Source: Plasmopara viticola
Lineage: Eukaryota; Oomycota; Peronosporomycetes; Peronosporales; Peronosporaceae
Direction of reading: 5' to 3'
NCBI GenBank assembly: GCA_001695595.3
Contig: MBPM02000008.1
Span: forward strand, 806,001-870,000
Length of the DNA stretch: 64,000 bases
Shown here piece by piece: positions 21,111 to 33,385 of the stretch (position 1 is its first letter; the number at the start of each line of letters is the position of its first letter). Made by a program: the position numbers and the translations under genes. The notes under the pieces were generated by a model, which was not told where the DNA came from, made no database searches, and worked only from the letters and a program-made list of their open reading frames with translations.

Positions 21111-22261
21111 GAAAAGAGGAAGTCTTTATGGAGATTAGTCTAACTGTTTGCTCCGAAAGTCCCTTGAAGGTGCTAAGAGGACTACCGAACACTTCAGTAA
21201 CCTTTAGGTTTTACGATACAATTGTTTTGATCATAATTTGGACATACTCTTTCGCTATATTTTCCACAGCCGCTATAAAGAATATCAGTCGGCACTAGAG
21301 GCCAATTTAGGTAAATTTTGAGGTCATACATAAGGACGGAAAAGTTTCAAACCTTCATCAACAACCGTGTCTTTGTGAGATCGAAGATGAATACATCGAT
21401 TGCTTAGTAAGCAGCTAGGGCGACCCTGAAAAAGAAAAGCCATCTTAGATTGGCCTTTGCTGCGCATCTAGAAAATTTTGAAAAGTAGTCAGGCCTAGCT
21501 AGCGGCTTGCAAAATACAGGGCTAGCTATGCGAAACTCGCAAAACCTGTGTCCATCAATAGCTCTCGAGTTTACCCCAGTCCTTACCAATTAGCTGTATT
21601 GGCGTACAGGCGTTTCCAATCGGTGGCATCGCACACCAGGTTAAGGGCCACCTCAGTCTTAGCTAACGTCGGAAAAAGCATTCGGCTTTTTTCCTTTGAC
21701 GAGGGCAACACTCAAAGTAGCAAGATATATTAAGCAATCAGCCTCATATATTGAGGAAAGTGCAGACTCCAACATTAATACTTTGCTATTAGACAAGATT
21801 CTTGTCCTACCAGGTGGTTAAATTCTATACTTCACTTCAGCAGTCACATCTTAAAACCGGTGAACAAGTGCTTTTTTTCTCAGTGTGCCCACACTGCCAA
21901 CATTCGTTTTCTATGCCGCTTAACGTCCACCTTGCAATGTTTTAGAATCTCATTTTTTATCATCCCTTAGAGACTCTTTCGCCCAATCTAGCCCGTCTTA
22001 TCTTTTGTCACGGGCTTGTAAAATAGTAATTAGTCACGGTCTCTTCCTGACGGTCGTCGAAGCCGCAACTAACACACATCATCGTTCTTTCTTGCACCTC
22101 CACTGTCACCAGTGCATTCTCCTCTACCGTTCCTCATCACTCGCCTCTATAGTTGGAGCATTTCAACCAATCGTCGCCTCTAATCAAGTCATCGTATGTT
22201 TCAACCAATCATTCCCAGGTATGAGCTCTTGACTTGAAACCCCCCAAACGATCTTATCGAC

Positions 22262-22421
22262 GGTACACTGTACACTGTACACCCGGTCCCGTCATGGTAC
22301 ACCGGCCCGTCCCGGTCTTTCTAGAGGTCCAACGCGAACTTTACGTCAAGAGACGTCCGTTTCTAAGTAAAGAAAAGACATGGCGATAGCACTGGCGACC
22401 AGAAATCAACTCAAATCGGCC

Positions 22422-22451
<30 letters not shown>
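22262..22451. repeat. GTACAC short-repeat clusters in the promoter of the seven-helix gene
   Basis: One cluster at 22262-22283 repeats GTACACT, followed by GC-rich CCGGTCCCG/GGCCCGTCCCGG sequence. A second at 22424-22451 is four perfect copies of the heptamer ACGGTAC. Both are within 400 bp of the ATG at 22652. They are either microsatellites or arrayed regulatory sites; sequence alone does not decide. Confidence 0.5.
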
Positions 22452-22453
<2 letters not shown>

Positions 22454-22651
22454 TGGGGCGACATGGTTCTCGGCGCTTCTAAAAATACCGCCACGTCCTA
22501 AGAAACCTATGAAAAAGACTAGAGAGACGGGCTTTGTGACCCACGGCGCGTGCTTGACTGAAAGCTGGCAACTTGCCCGAATTTGTGATTGACGCACGCC
22601 GACTGAATAGAATCCCGCGGCACAAACATTGCCACAAGTGATCAAGCTGCC

Positions 22652-23829
22652 ATGACGCTAGACGACGGGGACGAAGTGCACGTGCTTCGGGGCTTTGTGC
22701 CCATCTTTTGGTCCCTCGTTGGCGTCGGCCTCGTGCTCTTGTACTACTCGATCGGGTATGCCAAGAAATACTCGACGACGGCGGCCTTTCTATTAACGGT
22801 GCGTCGCTTCTTCACAGCGTCCGATGGTTGCTTCCAGTATACTTATACTTGCCCTCATGGCTGCAGCCCTTTATTTGCTTTAGCCTCGTGTTTGACAATG
22901 CCATCATGGCGACCACTGGAATCGATCGACGACGGGCCAGTACCCAAGCCATGTTGGCGTTCCACGCGTGCGTGACGCCCATGCTCTTGCTCGTCTGCTA
23001 CGAAGTAGCGTACGTGGTACACAAGCACAAGGCCGTGAATTTCTGTGGCATTGCGTTTGACAGTGGCCACCGAACACGTGGCAGTAGCGGCGCCACGGCT
23101 GGCCCAAGTAGTGGTACACGACGTCGGTGCGGCTTGTCGACGTGTCTGCGCTTGCTCGTCTGGCTCACAAGCTGTGGGTTGCTCGTCTTGAACCTCGTGA
23201 TGGCGTACCACTGGACGACGAATCGCGCGCCCGAAGTCTCGAGTTTCTACGACCTGCAAGGAGATACGTGGGCACACGTGGTCTGTACCATTTTACCGAC
23301 ACTCGCACTAGTAGCGTTGGCTCTCTATGTCGGGATCCGGTTGTGGAACTATGGCACCAATTACTCTTATCGGGTACACGCCACGTGTTTTAATCCGTGG
23401 ATCTACATGCTCTTAGGTACCGTGTTCCTACTTATTGGGTACATGATGCCCTCCCCCCTCTACGCGCTCTCTTCGAATGCCGGCGAAGTATTGATGATGG
23501 CGGCCATTGTACGCATGTTTCGCGAAGTCCACCACGACATGCAGCAAGGGCTGCAATTTGGAGACTTTATTGATCCCGAAGGCGCGGCACGGAGACACGA
23601 TCCACCGAGTCTTACGATTCAAAGTCATGGCTTTGGGAAGAGCACGAGTCTTGGTAAAATGACAGTCGACGTTCCGCGTGGCTACATTGCCGTGTCGACG
23701 CCAAAAGCGTCGGAAGGGCCTGGTTTAGTGACCAATCGACTGCATTCCACGGACGGAGAGCGAGGGAATCCATCGAGTTTCAGTGATCCATTCGTTGCAA
23801 TCGTCACGCGAGAACCCTTGCATTCATAG
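22652..23829 (+). CDS. seven-helix membrane protein, 371 aa, 2 exons
   Basis: Exon 1 is 22652-22755 and exon 2 is 22818-23829. The 62-nt intron has donor GTATGC, a CTATTAAC branch-like site and acceptor TTCACAG, and the frame is kept (YYSIG joined to VRWLLPVY). Seven hydrophobic segments are visible: VPIFWSLVGVGLVLLYY; LLPVYLYLPSWLQPFICF; VTPMLLLVCYEVAYVV; LLVWLTSCGLLVLNLVMAY; VVCTILPTLALVALAL; IYMLLGTVFLLIGYMM; and a last one around AGEVLMMAAIVRMF. The C-terminal 90 residues are polar and probably cytosolic. The layout is receptor-like, but no GPCR signature or other family was recognised, so it is left as an unknown seven-helix protein. It is convergent with SART1, with 89 bp between the stops. 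Confidence 0.65.
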
Positions 23830-23918
23830 CGATCCGTCTAAGCTTGTAATTAATGATGAACATTAAAGTCGTTCGTGTGGACGAGAACCAGCCTCCTGAC
23901 TGCGAATCGGTCACGACT

Positions 23919-26132
23919 TTACACTCCACTCGACAGCACAACGTGCGCTTCTTTGGTATGTTGTTGCTTCTTCTCGAGCACTTTCATGATCTTGGTACTT
24001 CCTTCGCCCGACACCAGTTTCTGCGCTTCCAACTCTTCTTTTAATTGTCGCAACCGCTTTTCCTTTTTCTTTTTCCCCGGTTCGTGCCCATGAAACTTGT
24101 ACGAAAGCATCCGAAACGCTTCCTTCTTGGTCAACAAGCGTCCAAATTCGTCGCGATAGTCTAGTTTGACGCCATTTTTAATCCGCAAATCGTCTTCAAA
24201 GTCGCGATCGCGCGCATCGTTGGTTCGGCCAGCTTGGCGCTCCACTCGCGTTTGGCGCAAATCGCCAGTCTTGCGAAGCAGCGCCAACGTGGCACCCATT
24301 CCCGTTCCAACGAGCGGCTCTTCGTCTCCCCACCCTTCCTTCTCTATCGCCTCGCCATCTTCGTTCTTCTTCTCGTCCTCCACTTTCTCCTTTTGCTCGT
24401 CACCACCAGCCACTTGATGATTCAATGGACGAACCGTACTATCAACACTTGGGTTCGCCGCTGCCGCTTGGAACTGAGCCGCACGCTTTGCCATGGCGTC
24501 ACGCAATCGTGTTTCAAAGTCCGTGGCTTCGTTGAACACGACCGTATTCGCTGTCGTGTCCACGTCACCAAAGACGTGCCCAATCGAAGTCTTGGCAGGA
24601 AGCGACAGCGTCACGTCGGCTGAAGACTGGATCGGCGTCGACTCGTCGTCGTCACGAACGGTCTCACGTATCAGCTGCGCGATGCGATCTTCACTCGTAA
24701 GCGAGCCTGGCGTCAATTTCTGCTGCGTCAATTGCCGCGCACGAGCCACTGACGCACTCAGTTCCCTTTCCATCGCCATGGCATCGTCCATCAAGTCACT
24801 CTCGTCGATCCGCCGTCGTTTCATCGGGCGATGCGCCGCCAATGCTTGACTCGCGGCCCGATTCGCCTTCTCCCGCGCGTCTTGGAACCGGCGCAGCTTG
24901 GCTTCCTCGTCAGCCTCATCTTGCGGCCCCTTTGGTAACCGCGTTCCACGATCCCTCGCTCCCAGCCCATCAGTCTGGCCAGCTTCCACTTCCAATCGCG
25001 TCACGACCTCACGCGCTTCCTGGTCGGCGTCGACTCCTGGCGTCAACTGCACTTCCACCTCGTCCTCCCCTCCGTGTTTCTGACGACGCCACGTCTTCTT
25101 CTTCCGTCCTTGCTGGCGCTTCTTGCGCTTGGCAAACTGCGCGTCGACTTCCTCTTGGGTGTAATATTCCGCCACGCGCTTAAGTCGAGTCATGGCCAAG
25201 GAAATCACGTCCGCCTCTTCTTCCACGCGCCCTGCCTTCTTCCCTCCTGTGCTTTCTCCCCGCGCATCCAATTGAAACGTGTGCGCGCGTGCTGCGGCCA
25301 TGGCCTCGTCGTCTTCGTCATAGTGCGCCAATAGTTTCGCCTGCTTCTTCTGCTTGCCACGCGCTCCTTCCAGAAACTCGTCGTCGTCATAGCCACAATA
25401 AATGGGCAAGGCCGCTCGTTTCGCTCTCTTTGCGCGCGCTTCGCGTCGCTCTTTTTCACTCAAGGCAACGTTCACGAGCACATCGGCGTCTTCGTTCAAG
25501 TCCTTGCCGTCATTGAGCACAAACTGGTCTTTTAACGTCAAAATCACGTCCGTGCCGTCCTCAATATGATCGGAGGCATGCCCGACCATCATTCCGGCTA
25601 AAGCCGTCGCCTCGTACGGGTCGTGCGGCGCGGATCGGGTCGTTTTGGCCGCCTGGCTGTGCTTTCGTGACTGTTTCACCCACTCTAACGCATCGTGTGG
25701 CGTCGTGGCACCCACTTTGGGGTCTTTTAATTGGGCTTTGAGTTGCTCCCCCAGGGATTGACCCACGAGTTTTTGGGTTAATTCCCGGCGGGTCTTGGAC
25801 TGCTGCAGCTTCGTTTGAAGGGCCTGCTGCGCGCGCTCGGCGTCTACTTGGGCGCTCGTCTTTTGGAGACTGACGACATTTTGCTCGGACTTTGATGGAG
25901 CAAGAGCGAGCGGCTTGAGACCCAACGAGAGACGCAATTTATTCGTCTCGTCAATACTGAGCGCGATCTCCCCGTTCTTGTCGTCGGAGGACGCTGGCGG
26001 ATCGCTTCGACGCAGACTGCGACTACGACTGCGACGACGGGAGGAGGACGAAATGCGGTCACGACGAGAGGAAGAGGACGAGCCGTGGTGGCGGCGCGCA
26101 CGCGCTGGAGATCGGCTTCGACTACGCGCCAT
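23919..26132 (-). CDS. SART1: U4/U6.U5 tri-snRNP-associated protein 1 (SART1/Snu66)
   Basis: SART1/Snu66 joins the U4/U6.U5 tri-snRNP and is required to build the active spliceosome. The intronless frame encodes 737 aa. The first 45 residues are RS-rich (MARSRSRSPARARR). ISLAMTRLKRVAEYYTQEEV lies in the middle. The conserved C-terminus contains GMGATLALLRKTGDL, RDFEDDLRIKNGVKLDYRDE, FGRLLTKKEAFRMLSYKFHG and HEPGKKKKEKRLRQLKEEL, which is the classic SART1 signature region. Long charged helices fill the rest. The ATG at 26132 directly begins the RS domain. It is the second U-snRNP splicing protein in the window, after PRPF40. Confidence 0.95.
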   Translation of the reverse strand: MARSRSRSPARARRHHGSSSSSRRDRISSSSRRRSRSRSLRRSDPPASSDDKNGEIALSIDETNKLRLSLGLKPLALAPSKSEQNVVSLQKTSAQVDAERAQQALQTKLQQSKTRRELTQKLVGQSLGEQLKAQLKDPKVGATTPHDALEWVKQSRKHSQAAKTTRSAPHDPYEATALAGMMVGHASDHIEDGTDVILTLKDQFVLNDGKDLNEDADVLVNVALSEKERREARAKRAKRAALPIYCGYDDDEFLEGARGKQKKQAKLLAHYDEDDEAMAAARAHTFQLDARGESTGGKKAGRVEEEADVISLAMTRLKRVAEYYTQEEVDAQFAKRKKRQQGRKKKTWRRQKHGGEDEVEVQLTPGVDADQEAREVVTRLEVEAGQTDGLGARDRGTRLPKGPQDEADEEAKLRRFQDAREKANRAASQALAAHRPMKRRRIDESDLMDDAMAMERELSASVARARQLTQQKLTPGSLTSEDRIAQLIRETVRDDDESTPIQSSADVTLSLPAKTSIGHVFGDVDTTANTVVFNEATDFETRLRDAMAKRAAQFQAAAANPSVDSTVRPLNHQVAGGDEQKEKVEDEKKNEDGEAIEKEGWGDEEPLVGTGMGATLALLRKTGDLRQTRVERQAGRTNDARDRDFEDDLRIKNGVKLDYRDEFGRLLTKKEAFRMLSYKFHGHEPGKKKKEKRLRQLKEELEAQKLVSGEGSTKIMKVLEKKQQHTKEAHVVLSSGV

Positions 26133-29100
26133 TGTTTCTAGATTTGAGATGGACCGGAAGTGGAAGTTGGTGTGGTTTACACTAAACGGACGTGGCCCGG
26201 TTTGTGTGGTTTACATGGATCCAACGCGTACCCTATTGCTTGTGTTATTGGCGGCTGCCGATTTGTGAGGTCATGAAGAAGCTAAAAACGTTGGTACAAG
26301 ACTTGTTTGCGATGTATTTTACGGCGAAACAAGTATGCAATAGGTAGCAGAGAACGATGATAGCGTGTTCTTTGGTTGGCATCATGGGGGTGTCGCGTCG
26401 ATATGAGACGCGAAACCTTTAACTTGCGATTTTAGGTCCATGATTTTTACTTCTTACTCGAAAAGAGTACGGGTCGCAAACTGCTGTCTGCTTACTTCAA
26501 AAATGAGTACTAGCTTTGATAAATTTTGCGATGTAAGTTGACCTTTACAAAGGCTGATTGATTAAAACTTCATGTGTGGTAAATACATCTTACGAATGCT
26601 ACCAAGCATTGTAGTTTCACCATTTTGCTTTAGGCTTTGACCATTGTGTTAATTCCTGTTGTTTTTAATGATCTTCCAAACGTCACAAGACTTATGTCAC
26701 ACGATGTGGTTTTACCATCAACTTGTGTGACACATACTAAGTTTATGTGACCCCTTCTAATAAGGCTTTAAAATTCTCGAATCCACTAAAGTCATGAAAG
26801 TTTTTAAAAGAATTGTCTGACAACTCTATCTTCCGCATAGCAGCTATCATCGTGACATATACCGCCTACAAAAGACCCGCCCAACGAAACGAACGGGCCA
26901 CAAACATTGTTTTGGAAGCACAAATATCAAGTTCTTGTCGTCTGCACATAGTGTGTCATCAGGATCTGCAGCATACGAAATTTCGAAGACGATATCGCGC
27001 AATATCGCGAGGTAGATATGCTATGCCGTTAGATGATTCGCTCGCAGGGTATTGTGTCATGCGCGTCGGTAAGTCTCTTTTAGCAGTGAGCAGAGCCCAA
27101 GCCTCATGGTCGGCGACGTCTTTGCTAGCAGCTGCTAAATTGTTTGATGTTTTTTACAAGCGAGTTTATGAGCACTCAGATACACGATTTTGTTCAAACA
27201 AAGCCTTTCAAACACTAAAGTAACGAGCCCATTGATATTGACTAACTTATATATCCCAATAGAGAATTACATCATTCGCATAACAAAAAATGATTATAGT
27301 TCGTTTTATTCTGCCTCTAAGCAGCCCCAAGATAAGTTGCAGCTGGCTAATAATATCAGGATATCAGCGCTAGAATTGAGTATTAGCAAAAAGTGCACAC
27401 GCTGCCCCCCCCCAGAAAATATGAGTCAAGTGAGTCTGTAGATGAATATCATGAAGACGTCCTCTGTAAGCTTTTGATTCATGTACGTTATTAGAGTTAT
27501 TTTCGCGAAAGGTGTAACATAATTTAACTCAATGTGTATCAATAGAATAAAAATGTACCCGCGTTGTTTAAAAGAAACATGATATCGCTTAGCATTTGCG
27601 GCTGCGAAGTAATCAGAAAAACAGTCAAATTAAAATGATTTAATTCTCCGATAAAGAGAAGTAAGTCATTAAATTTACTGCAAGAAGGTAGCCGTACTCA
27701 GATGTTCATTCCATTCCATTGAGAAATGCTATCTCAATTAACCAAATGGTTGAAAGAACATATTTTGTTAGACTCTCCGTATCGAAGCGACTCAATTACT
27801 AAGAGTATTCAAGACTACTAAAATGAGTTGTCTTTCACAGACACAACTTTCCCAAATTGTACATTCTTAGCACAGACGAATCTTGAACTTAAGCACTTCT
27901 CAAAAGAGCTTGAGGTCGTGTTCCACCAGCAAATGCTAAGGGGCAAATGTATGCTGTTCTTCATGGTTATGTGATTAAGCAAGCGCTACGACTACTCTCC
28001 CGAACAACCAGTGAACCGAAAGTCTTGTTGAACGATAGGAAGAGACGTCGAGTAGCTTGTAAATATTGGCTGTCAGAAATATTACAATGGGTACATGAAA
28101 ATTCGTAAGGCAATTCCAACTTGTCAGTATCGACGATGCTAGAAGCTGCTGCTCCAGCCAACATTTGAGTAGTTTATACTGATGTATTGGTAAAGATATC
28201 AGCAGTCAATCTTGACATCAGCAACACTCGTATTGTGAGTTTGGCTATGCTTTGACTGATTATATGCATTCAGCTATGATGGGATTATGAAAAATAAGAT
28301 CGAAGAGACTATGATGGGTTGCAAGAATATCTGTTGCTTAACATTTTGAAGCTTTACGCATTGGACATGTTGATGCCATAGGACGACTGCTAGCAAACGA
28401 TTATCACAGGAGAGATGCACAAACATATACAGTAATTAAAGATTAGACAAGGCTGTTTTTGCTCGAAGCTTTGGTAAGGGCAAGACGTGCGACTATGTCA
28501 GCGTTATCAATACTAAAAAGCTGCCATTAACGCTACCAATCCCGCGCAAAAAGTTTCCCAAGCTGCCCCAACGATAGCTGATTGTCTTCATCCGAGTATC
28601 TTGCTTTTACGAGCGCTGCACTACATACTAGCTCAATCAACATCGTCTCTATTGCCCGCACCTGGCTGCTGCAAGGTGAATTAGAGAAGCTGTGCGTGGT
28701 TCTCCTTACTTTGTCTGTACACGTCTGAGAAGACAGAGCGTGCTAATTAGTGATGATACGACCAATCAGCTCAATGAAGAATTATTAATCGGCTCAGATG
28801 CGTCTGTGCACGTTTAAATGGAGAAAAAAGGGGATAGTAACGGAAAATGAGAATAGAAGAGTACTTTTCAAAAGAGATGGCAATTCTAGCAGAGACTGAA
28901 GGACACTTTACTATTCGATAATAAAGCTTTCAAAGCTTCGCACCGAACGAAGAGCAAATACTGTGCATCAAAGTAAACAAAGCTTTTTTAGTAGAGAATT
29001 GATGAAACTCAAATCCGCGTCAAGGGTGTGATAACTTTCTTGTTGAAAGCGACAGGAATGTACAAATTGATAAAAGAATGAGTATTACGTTCTACAAACA

Positions 29101-30588
29101 AAAGTAGATATCAATCACGAAGGAAATAAAGTGGTCACTGTCACTACAATCAATTACAAAATGATCAGAGACAGAGGACTTGAGCGTAAGATCTCCGACA
29201 AAAATGGTATGAGAATCGACGCGAAGTTTTGCACTCGAAGAATTGTAGAAGCACAGCCTGAGGTGTTGATTGAGGTGGACTTTTCCAGGCAGATAATCAA
29301 ACAAGAATAGAAATACCTCCCCGATTAATATCTGTTGCCAAATTAAAACATAAAACTAAACATGAGCTAAACATGAAATATTTTTTCTATGAAAACGGAA
29401 AAAAGAGGAAAACAATACCAAACAGTTCTTAAAAAAACGTCAATGTCACGGCTGTACATAGATCTAAAAAGTTTGACGATGATGGAAGGGCTGCAATTCT
29501 AGTGGAAGATGGTGAATTCTGCTTATTAAATTTGTCGGTATCTTGCGCTTACTCAAATTACTTTCAATCGACTCGGATGAAAGTGTCGGCATTAATGTTA
29601 AAAACTTAATTAGTAACGGCGAAACATTGATGCTGATATTCAATACAACATATGCTGATCTTTACATCGGCTCACGATATTAAGCGTTAAAGCTGTGCAC
29701 TATAATCAAGACGATTTTTATGACTACTTACATTGTGACGATACAATTTCACGAGATCGGTAGTCATTTTCTTTTTAAAGGATTGTAAGCGCTTCCTTCG
29801 TACTTGCTAGTTGCACTCGATACCTCGAGTGTAAGGCGGGCGTACCTTTAAGCCGTCCTTAAATTGTTCGACGTCACCGAGCTAAAAGCTATGAAATTTA
29901 ATGATCAACCCAACGAACACAAGCAGCACTAACTGCAGCAGTAGTTAATAAGTCGTTTATAGATACACTCGCAGCGTTTCAGACGGAAGAAGGGAGCGTA
30001 AGGTTACGTGAGTAAAGTCGTCAAGGCATTTCAAAGAAAAATTTTACCAAGGCGATTTCTGCATCATAGTAGGTATTCAGGCCCAAAGTTTTTTTCTTTC
30101 AAACTCAATACATAGCCCACTCGTATCTTTTTCCTTTCACTAGTACGTTCATCTGCGAGTCTCGTTTTGATCTAACGATTCTTATGTTATCAATTATATA
30201 TTTCTGCTTACCTTTAAACTTTGTAAGTGTAGCCATACAATGCAGAGTAGATTGCAATGCGAACAACACCACTGCGCATAACTTCTGTCTCGCTTTAATT
30301 TTACTCTTGGTCACTTACTTTATTTCATCACCTGAGGAGCTCATTTTTTTCGAGCAGTCGTAGCCACACCTTGCTTAATACTTGTTTCCTTGCCATAAAT
30401 ACCATATTCTGTTTTTTTCTTCAAATAATACAAAAATCTAAATCTAGAGAGAAAATATAAAGAGCATATTACAATGTTTCAAGCTGGCCAATGAATAGCT
30501 CTTATGAAGCGTGGCAAAAAGAATACTTATATGACTAAGAGCCATTAACTAGCCCCCCTTTTCGTTGGCCAACCTCTTCCTCTTAAAT
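26133..30588. other. SART1 promoter followed by gene-poor desert
   Basis: The first 150 bp hold a directly repeated dodecamer GTGTGGTTTACA at 26170-26181 and 26204-26215, upstream of SART1. The remainder is AT-rich with only short frames (e.g. 26813-27223), none with a recognised domain. A degraded gypsy-like fragment near 29.1-29.3 kb is listed separately. Confidence 0.45.
29140..29310 (+). pseudogene. possible Ty3/gypsy protease-region remnant
   Basis: A plus-strand frame reads INYKMIRDRGLERKISDKNG, then IDAKFCTRRIVEAQPEVLIE and VDFSRQ. The order of a residue block after the protease active site, followed by R-I-V-x-x-x-x-VL and VDF, resembles the aspartic-protease region of gypsy-type retrotransposons. 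The catalytic D-[ST]-G triad is not visible and no reverse transcriptase neighbours it. The assignment is weak and from motif memory. Confidence 0.25.
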
Positions 30589-32986
30589 GCAGTACCCTCA
30601 AGCTATAATAATAATTTATACTTGGCTAGAGCGAACACCATTGGATTTAAATGCTCTGTAGGATATAGAACATTCGCAATGCAAAATACCTGCAAATTTG
30701 CATGTATGGAAGCTTGTAATTTGATGACGATCGCGACATAAGATCATCGTTTTAAGCGGGTTTACAATATTAAGATTGGCTTGAATAAAGGAGCCCAAGT
30801 AGAGTGTCATCAATCATCGACAGTACTCTGAGCATCAAGGTTGATCTCTGCATATGCTATGCGAGCCGCATCGGCATTAATGTTTAAATTAGCAGGTTCA
30901 TTGTACCGTCTTCTGTTGTGTATCGTCCAACCACACTTTCCTCATCGTCTCTGTGGTCGAGGAGATGCTTCAACTACCCCAAAGTGCAATAAATTGCGTT
31001 GAGTTGGTCCTGAGGGACGTGCACGACCTCGTACATCTGTGGGATATGATACGTTTCCATTCGAGATAATTACCAGGTGCTCAGAATTCGCCCTTTAAGA
31101 TATATGAACCTCGTCATATTCTTCGTGAATCCATTTTAGCGTTCTGGATTGATGATGGCTGCGGTGGTACGGCTGTCGTCTCCCGAGAAGGCTGATTGAG
31201 CCATCAATGTGAATCAAAGTCGTCACGGTTGAGTTACTGGTGTTGCGGCTGCTCTTGATATAAATTCGCGCATGCATGGATGACCAAAATTTAAGACAAA
31301 CGTGCCTTTGGCAACCTTCGGTATCGTCCCTAGCTTTGTGTCAGCTAAAGACCGATTTTAGCGCTGTTACCAAAATCATCCCCACTGTCCCGGCAAAGAC
31401 TTGGCCAAACGGCATATCGGCGTTTGCGCGCTCTCGTGCGGATTGTAGTCTGATGCAAGCAAGTTGACCAGCCGGCAAGCTTTATCTACAGTCAACAAAA
31501 TGCCGTTGATACTGAAATCCACATCTTCAGCGCAGACTATGCGCTCTTTACTCGTAAAGTTGTTGTATGACCAAAATTCGCGCAAAAAAAGCCGAATCAA
31601 ATTTCTCCTTGTTCGCAAGCGAGGGATGTCATCCCTTGACGCGAGAAGGCTTCTCACATTTTGTAAGCCGACGCTAGCAGATGTCAGTCCTTGGCAATAC
31701 CACTAACGCATTTTATCGACTCGTGATCTCCTGGAATGCCTCTATTGCTTCAAACGTCCTATGCTGTCTGGCAAGGATGATCTCGCTGATATGCCAGCGA
31801 CAAGAGAAATTTTGAACCATGGCGAATACATCGTAAATAGCATTTATGAGAGCTAAATCTTTGTCAACTTCAAAAGTCAATGAAGACCCAAGTAGTCCAC
31901 GAATGTCTGCTCTGAAGGTCTTATTGCCCAAAGATTGTCCTCGGCTCTTTCTCCAGCCATAAATATATACGAAGATGTAGAATTTTGGCTTGTCGAGCTG
32001 TGCCATCACGTGCAAAAAAGGAAGTCTAACACCGTCTGCAAGTAGAGTTTAACAACCACATATTCCCAGCGCTAAAATATTGTAGCATATTGCTTTCGCT
32101 GACAAAGAAACAATAAACAGATGCGGATGTCGCCGTTTGACGTCAAATTGCGTGTTATGGAGGCCAAAGCCCTCTTTGATATAAGACCATCAAGAAGAGC
32201 AGCCAGTGGTGTTCTATCAAGTAACAAATGCCTACGTTCCGCGTCGCGAATGTTGTATACATTACGAAGTGACGTCACTATCGCGGATTAACGCGACAAT
32301 ACGCATAGGAGCCAGATCAGACCAACAAAAATTCAAATTTTGTTGTCGCTCAACGAATTCAAGGGCTCGGTCTTGTGGATGCACGGCAGTATCCACGAAA
32401 GGCTCATGATTATGTTCAAGTTGGTTGACCTCAACAACCGAGTGTACCAAATCTTCTTGTTTTCGCATTTTATGGATCATCATAGCAGATTGACAGCCTG
32501 TTCCGCGGCTTCCACGTACGTGTTGACGCTGCTGCTGTGGTGGCTCTCTCTCAGTTGTAATGAGACAGATCACGATAGGAATAGATACGAAATGCATGAT
32601 ATAAAAAATCTGTTTTTATTAAACCTCCAGATTACTTAATATATGTATGTTTACCTATTGGAAAGGATTTATAGTATCAAAGCATGCAAGGTGAATAACA
32701 TTTGTCTTGGCTTGGAACTTTGATTCTCCGCACTCGAGCATTTAGGCCACATAGCTCTGATCTCACCCTCTGATCGTTGTCCAACTCTCCTTGGTCTTTT
32801 CGCGTAAATAAATATGAAACGTTTATCCTACGATTAAAGGGTTACTGTCAATTGAGCCTTTTCCAAAGACATTAGTAGTCTCAACCACGTATTCTAGTTG
32901 ACTCAAAGTTGAAGAAATGGAAGAATAATGGTAGAGAGCCACTAACTAGCCCCTCCCTATTTATCATTATATCTTAAGGGTACTGC
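30589..32986 (-). mobile_element. decayed Mutator-like transposon with terminal inverted repeats
   Basis: The 26-bp ends GCAGTACCCTCAAGCTATAA... (30589-30614) and ...CTTAAGGGTACTGC (32961-32986) are inverted copies matching at 23 of 26 positions. They enclose 2.4 kb that carries a broken MULE-type transposase on the minus strand. No convincing 9-11 bp target duplication was found. A related motif, GAGCCA(T/C)TAACTAGCCCC, occurs in direct orientation outside the left end (near 30539) and inside the right end (near 32935). This suggests an older rearranged or nested copy. Confidence 0.5.
31376..32597 (-). pseudogene. Mutator-like (MULE) transposase remnant
   Basis: Minus-strand fragments in several frames read as parts of one transposase. 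Near 32440 is VHSVVEVNQLEHNHEP, like the end of the FAR1/WRKY-type zinc module. Near 31800-31880 is FEVDKDLALINAIYDVF followed by CRWHISEIILAR. The latter corresponds to the MULE segment with the second catalytic acidic residue (TD-x-x-x-ALI-x-A) and the conserved C-RWH motif. A further piece (EFWSYNNFTSKERIVCAEDV) lies at 31376-31600. Frameshifts and stops separate the pieces, so the enzyme cannot be made. Confidence 0.6.
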
Positions 32987-33172
32987 ATAAAGGGTAGCGT
33001 CTCCATGATGATAAGGTGAAAGTTTGCAAAATCTTTTTGCGTTTCGAATGTTCAAAGTCTTTGTTTACTGGTCTCTGAAGAAATAAACTCTCGGTTGGGT
33101 TCTGGAGACGGACAGAAAGTACAATGCTGCTTCCTTTATTAAATATCAATTAAAAGAGGCAAAATTATTAAA

Positions 33173-33186
33173 GTAATGACTCATTT
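33173..33186. repeat. left target-site duplication of the LINE copy
   Basis: GTAATGACTCATTT immediately precedes the 3' end of the minus-strand LINE. The identical 14-mer is found at 39979-39992. Confidence 0.85.
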
Positions 33187-33385
33187 AGTAGAATACGTAT
33201 CATTATACTCTTTAAAATTACTACCTATGAGAATATAAAAATCCATAAGTTAGACGAAATAAAACTAAGATCTTGAAACTTTGTTGAAGTGTAAATGGCG
33301 ATAGAGTTGAAAGGATGATTGATGTATAGAGCGCGTGGAGATGCAGTATAGATTGGGGAACGTCGTGAACTTGGAAGCTGAGAAA

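Larger units (their letters stand above)
14481..22651. other. gene-poor desert with decayed sequence
   Basis: This 8.2-kb AT-rich stretch has no intact gene. Contents that can be named are listed separately: a coding-like exon at 14720-14917, a palindromic MITE at 20649-20811, a hairpin at 21084-21110 and GTACAC repeats before the gene at 22652. Broken frames at 18222-18548 (-) and 19095-19427 (-) may be relics of transposons, but no domain could be identified. The last 300-400 bp probably include the promoter of the seven-helix protein gene. Confidence 0.5.

Noticed and set aside
24842..25183. 113-codon plus-strand frame opposite SART1
   Set aside because: Antisense to a confident gene, with no recognisable domain.
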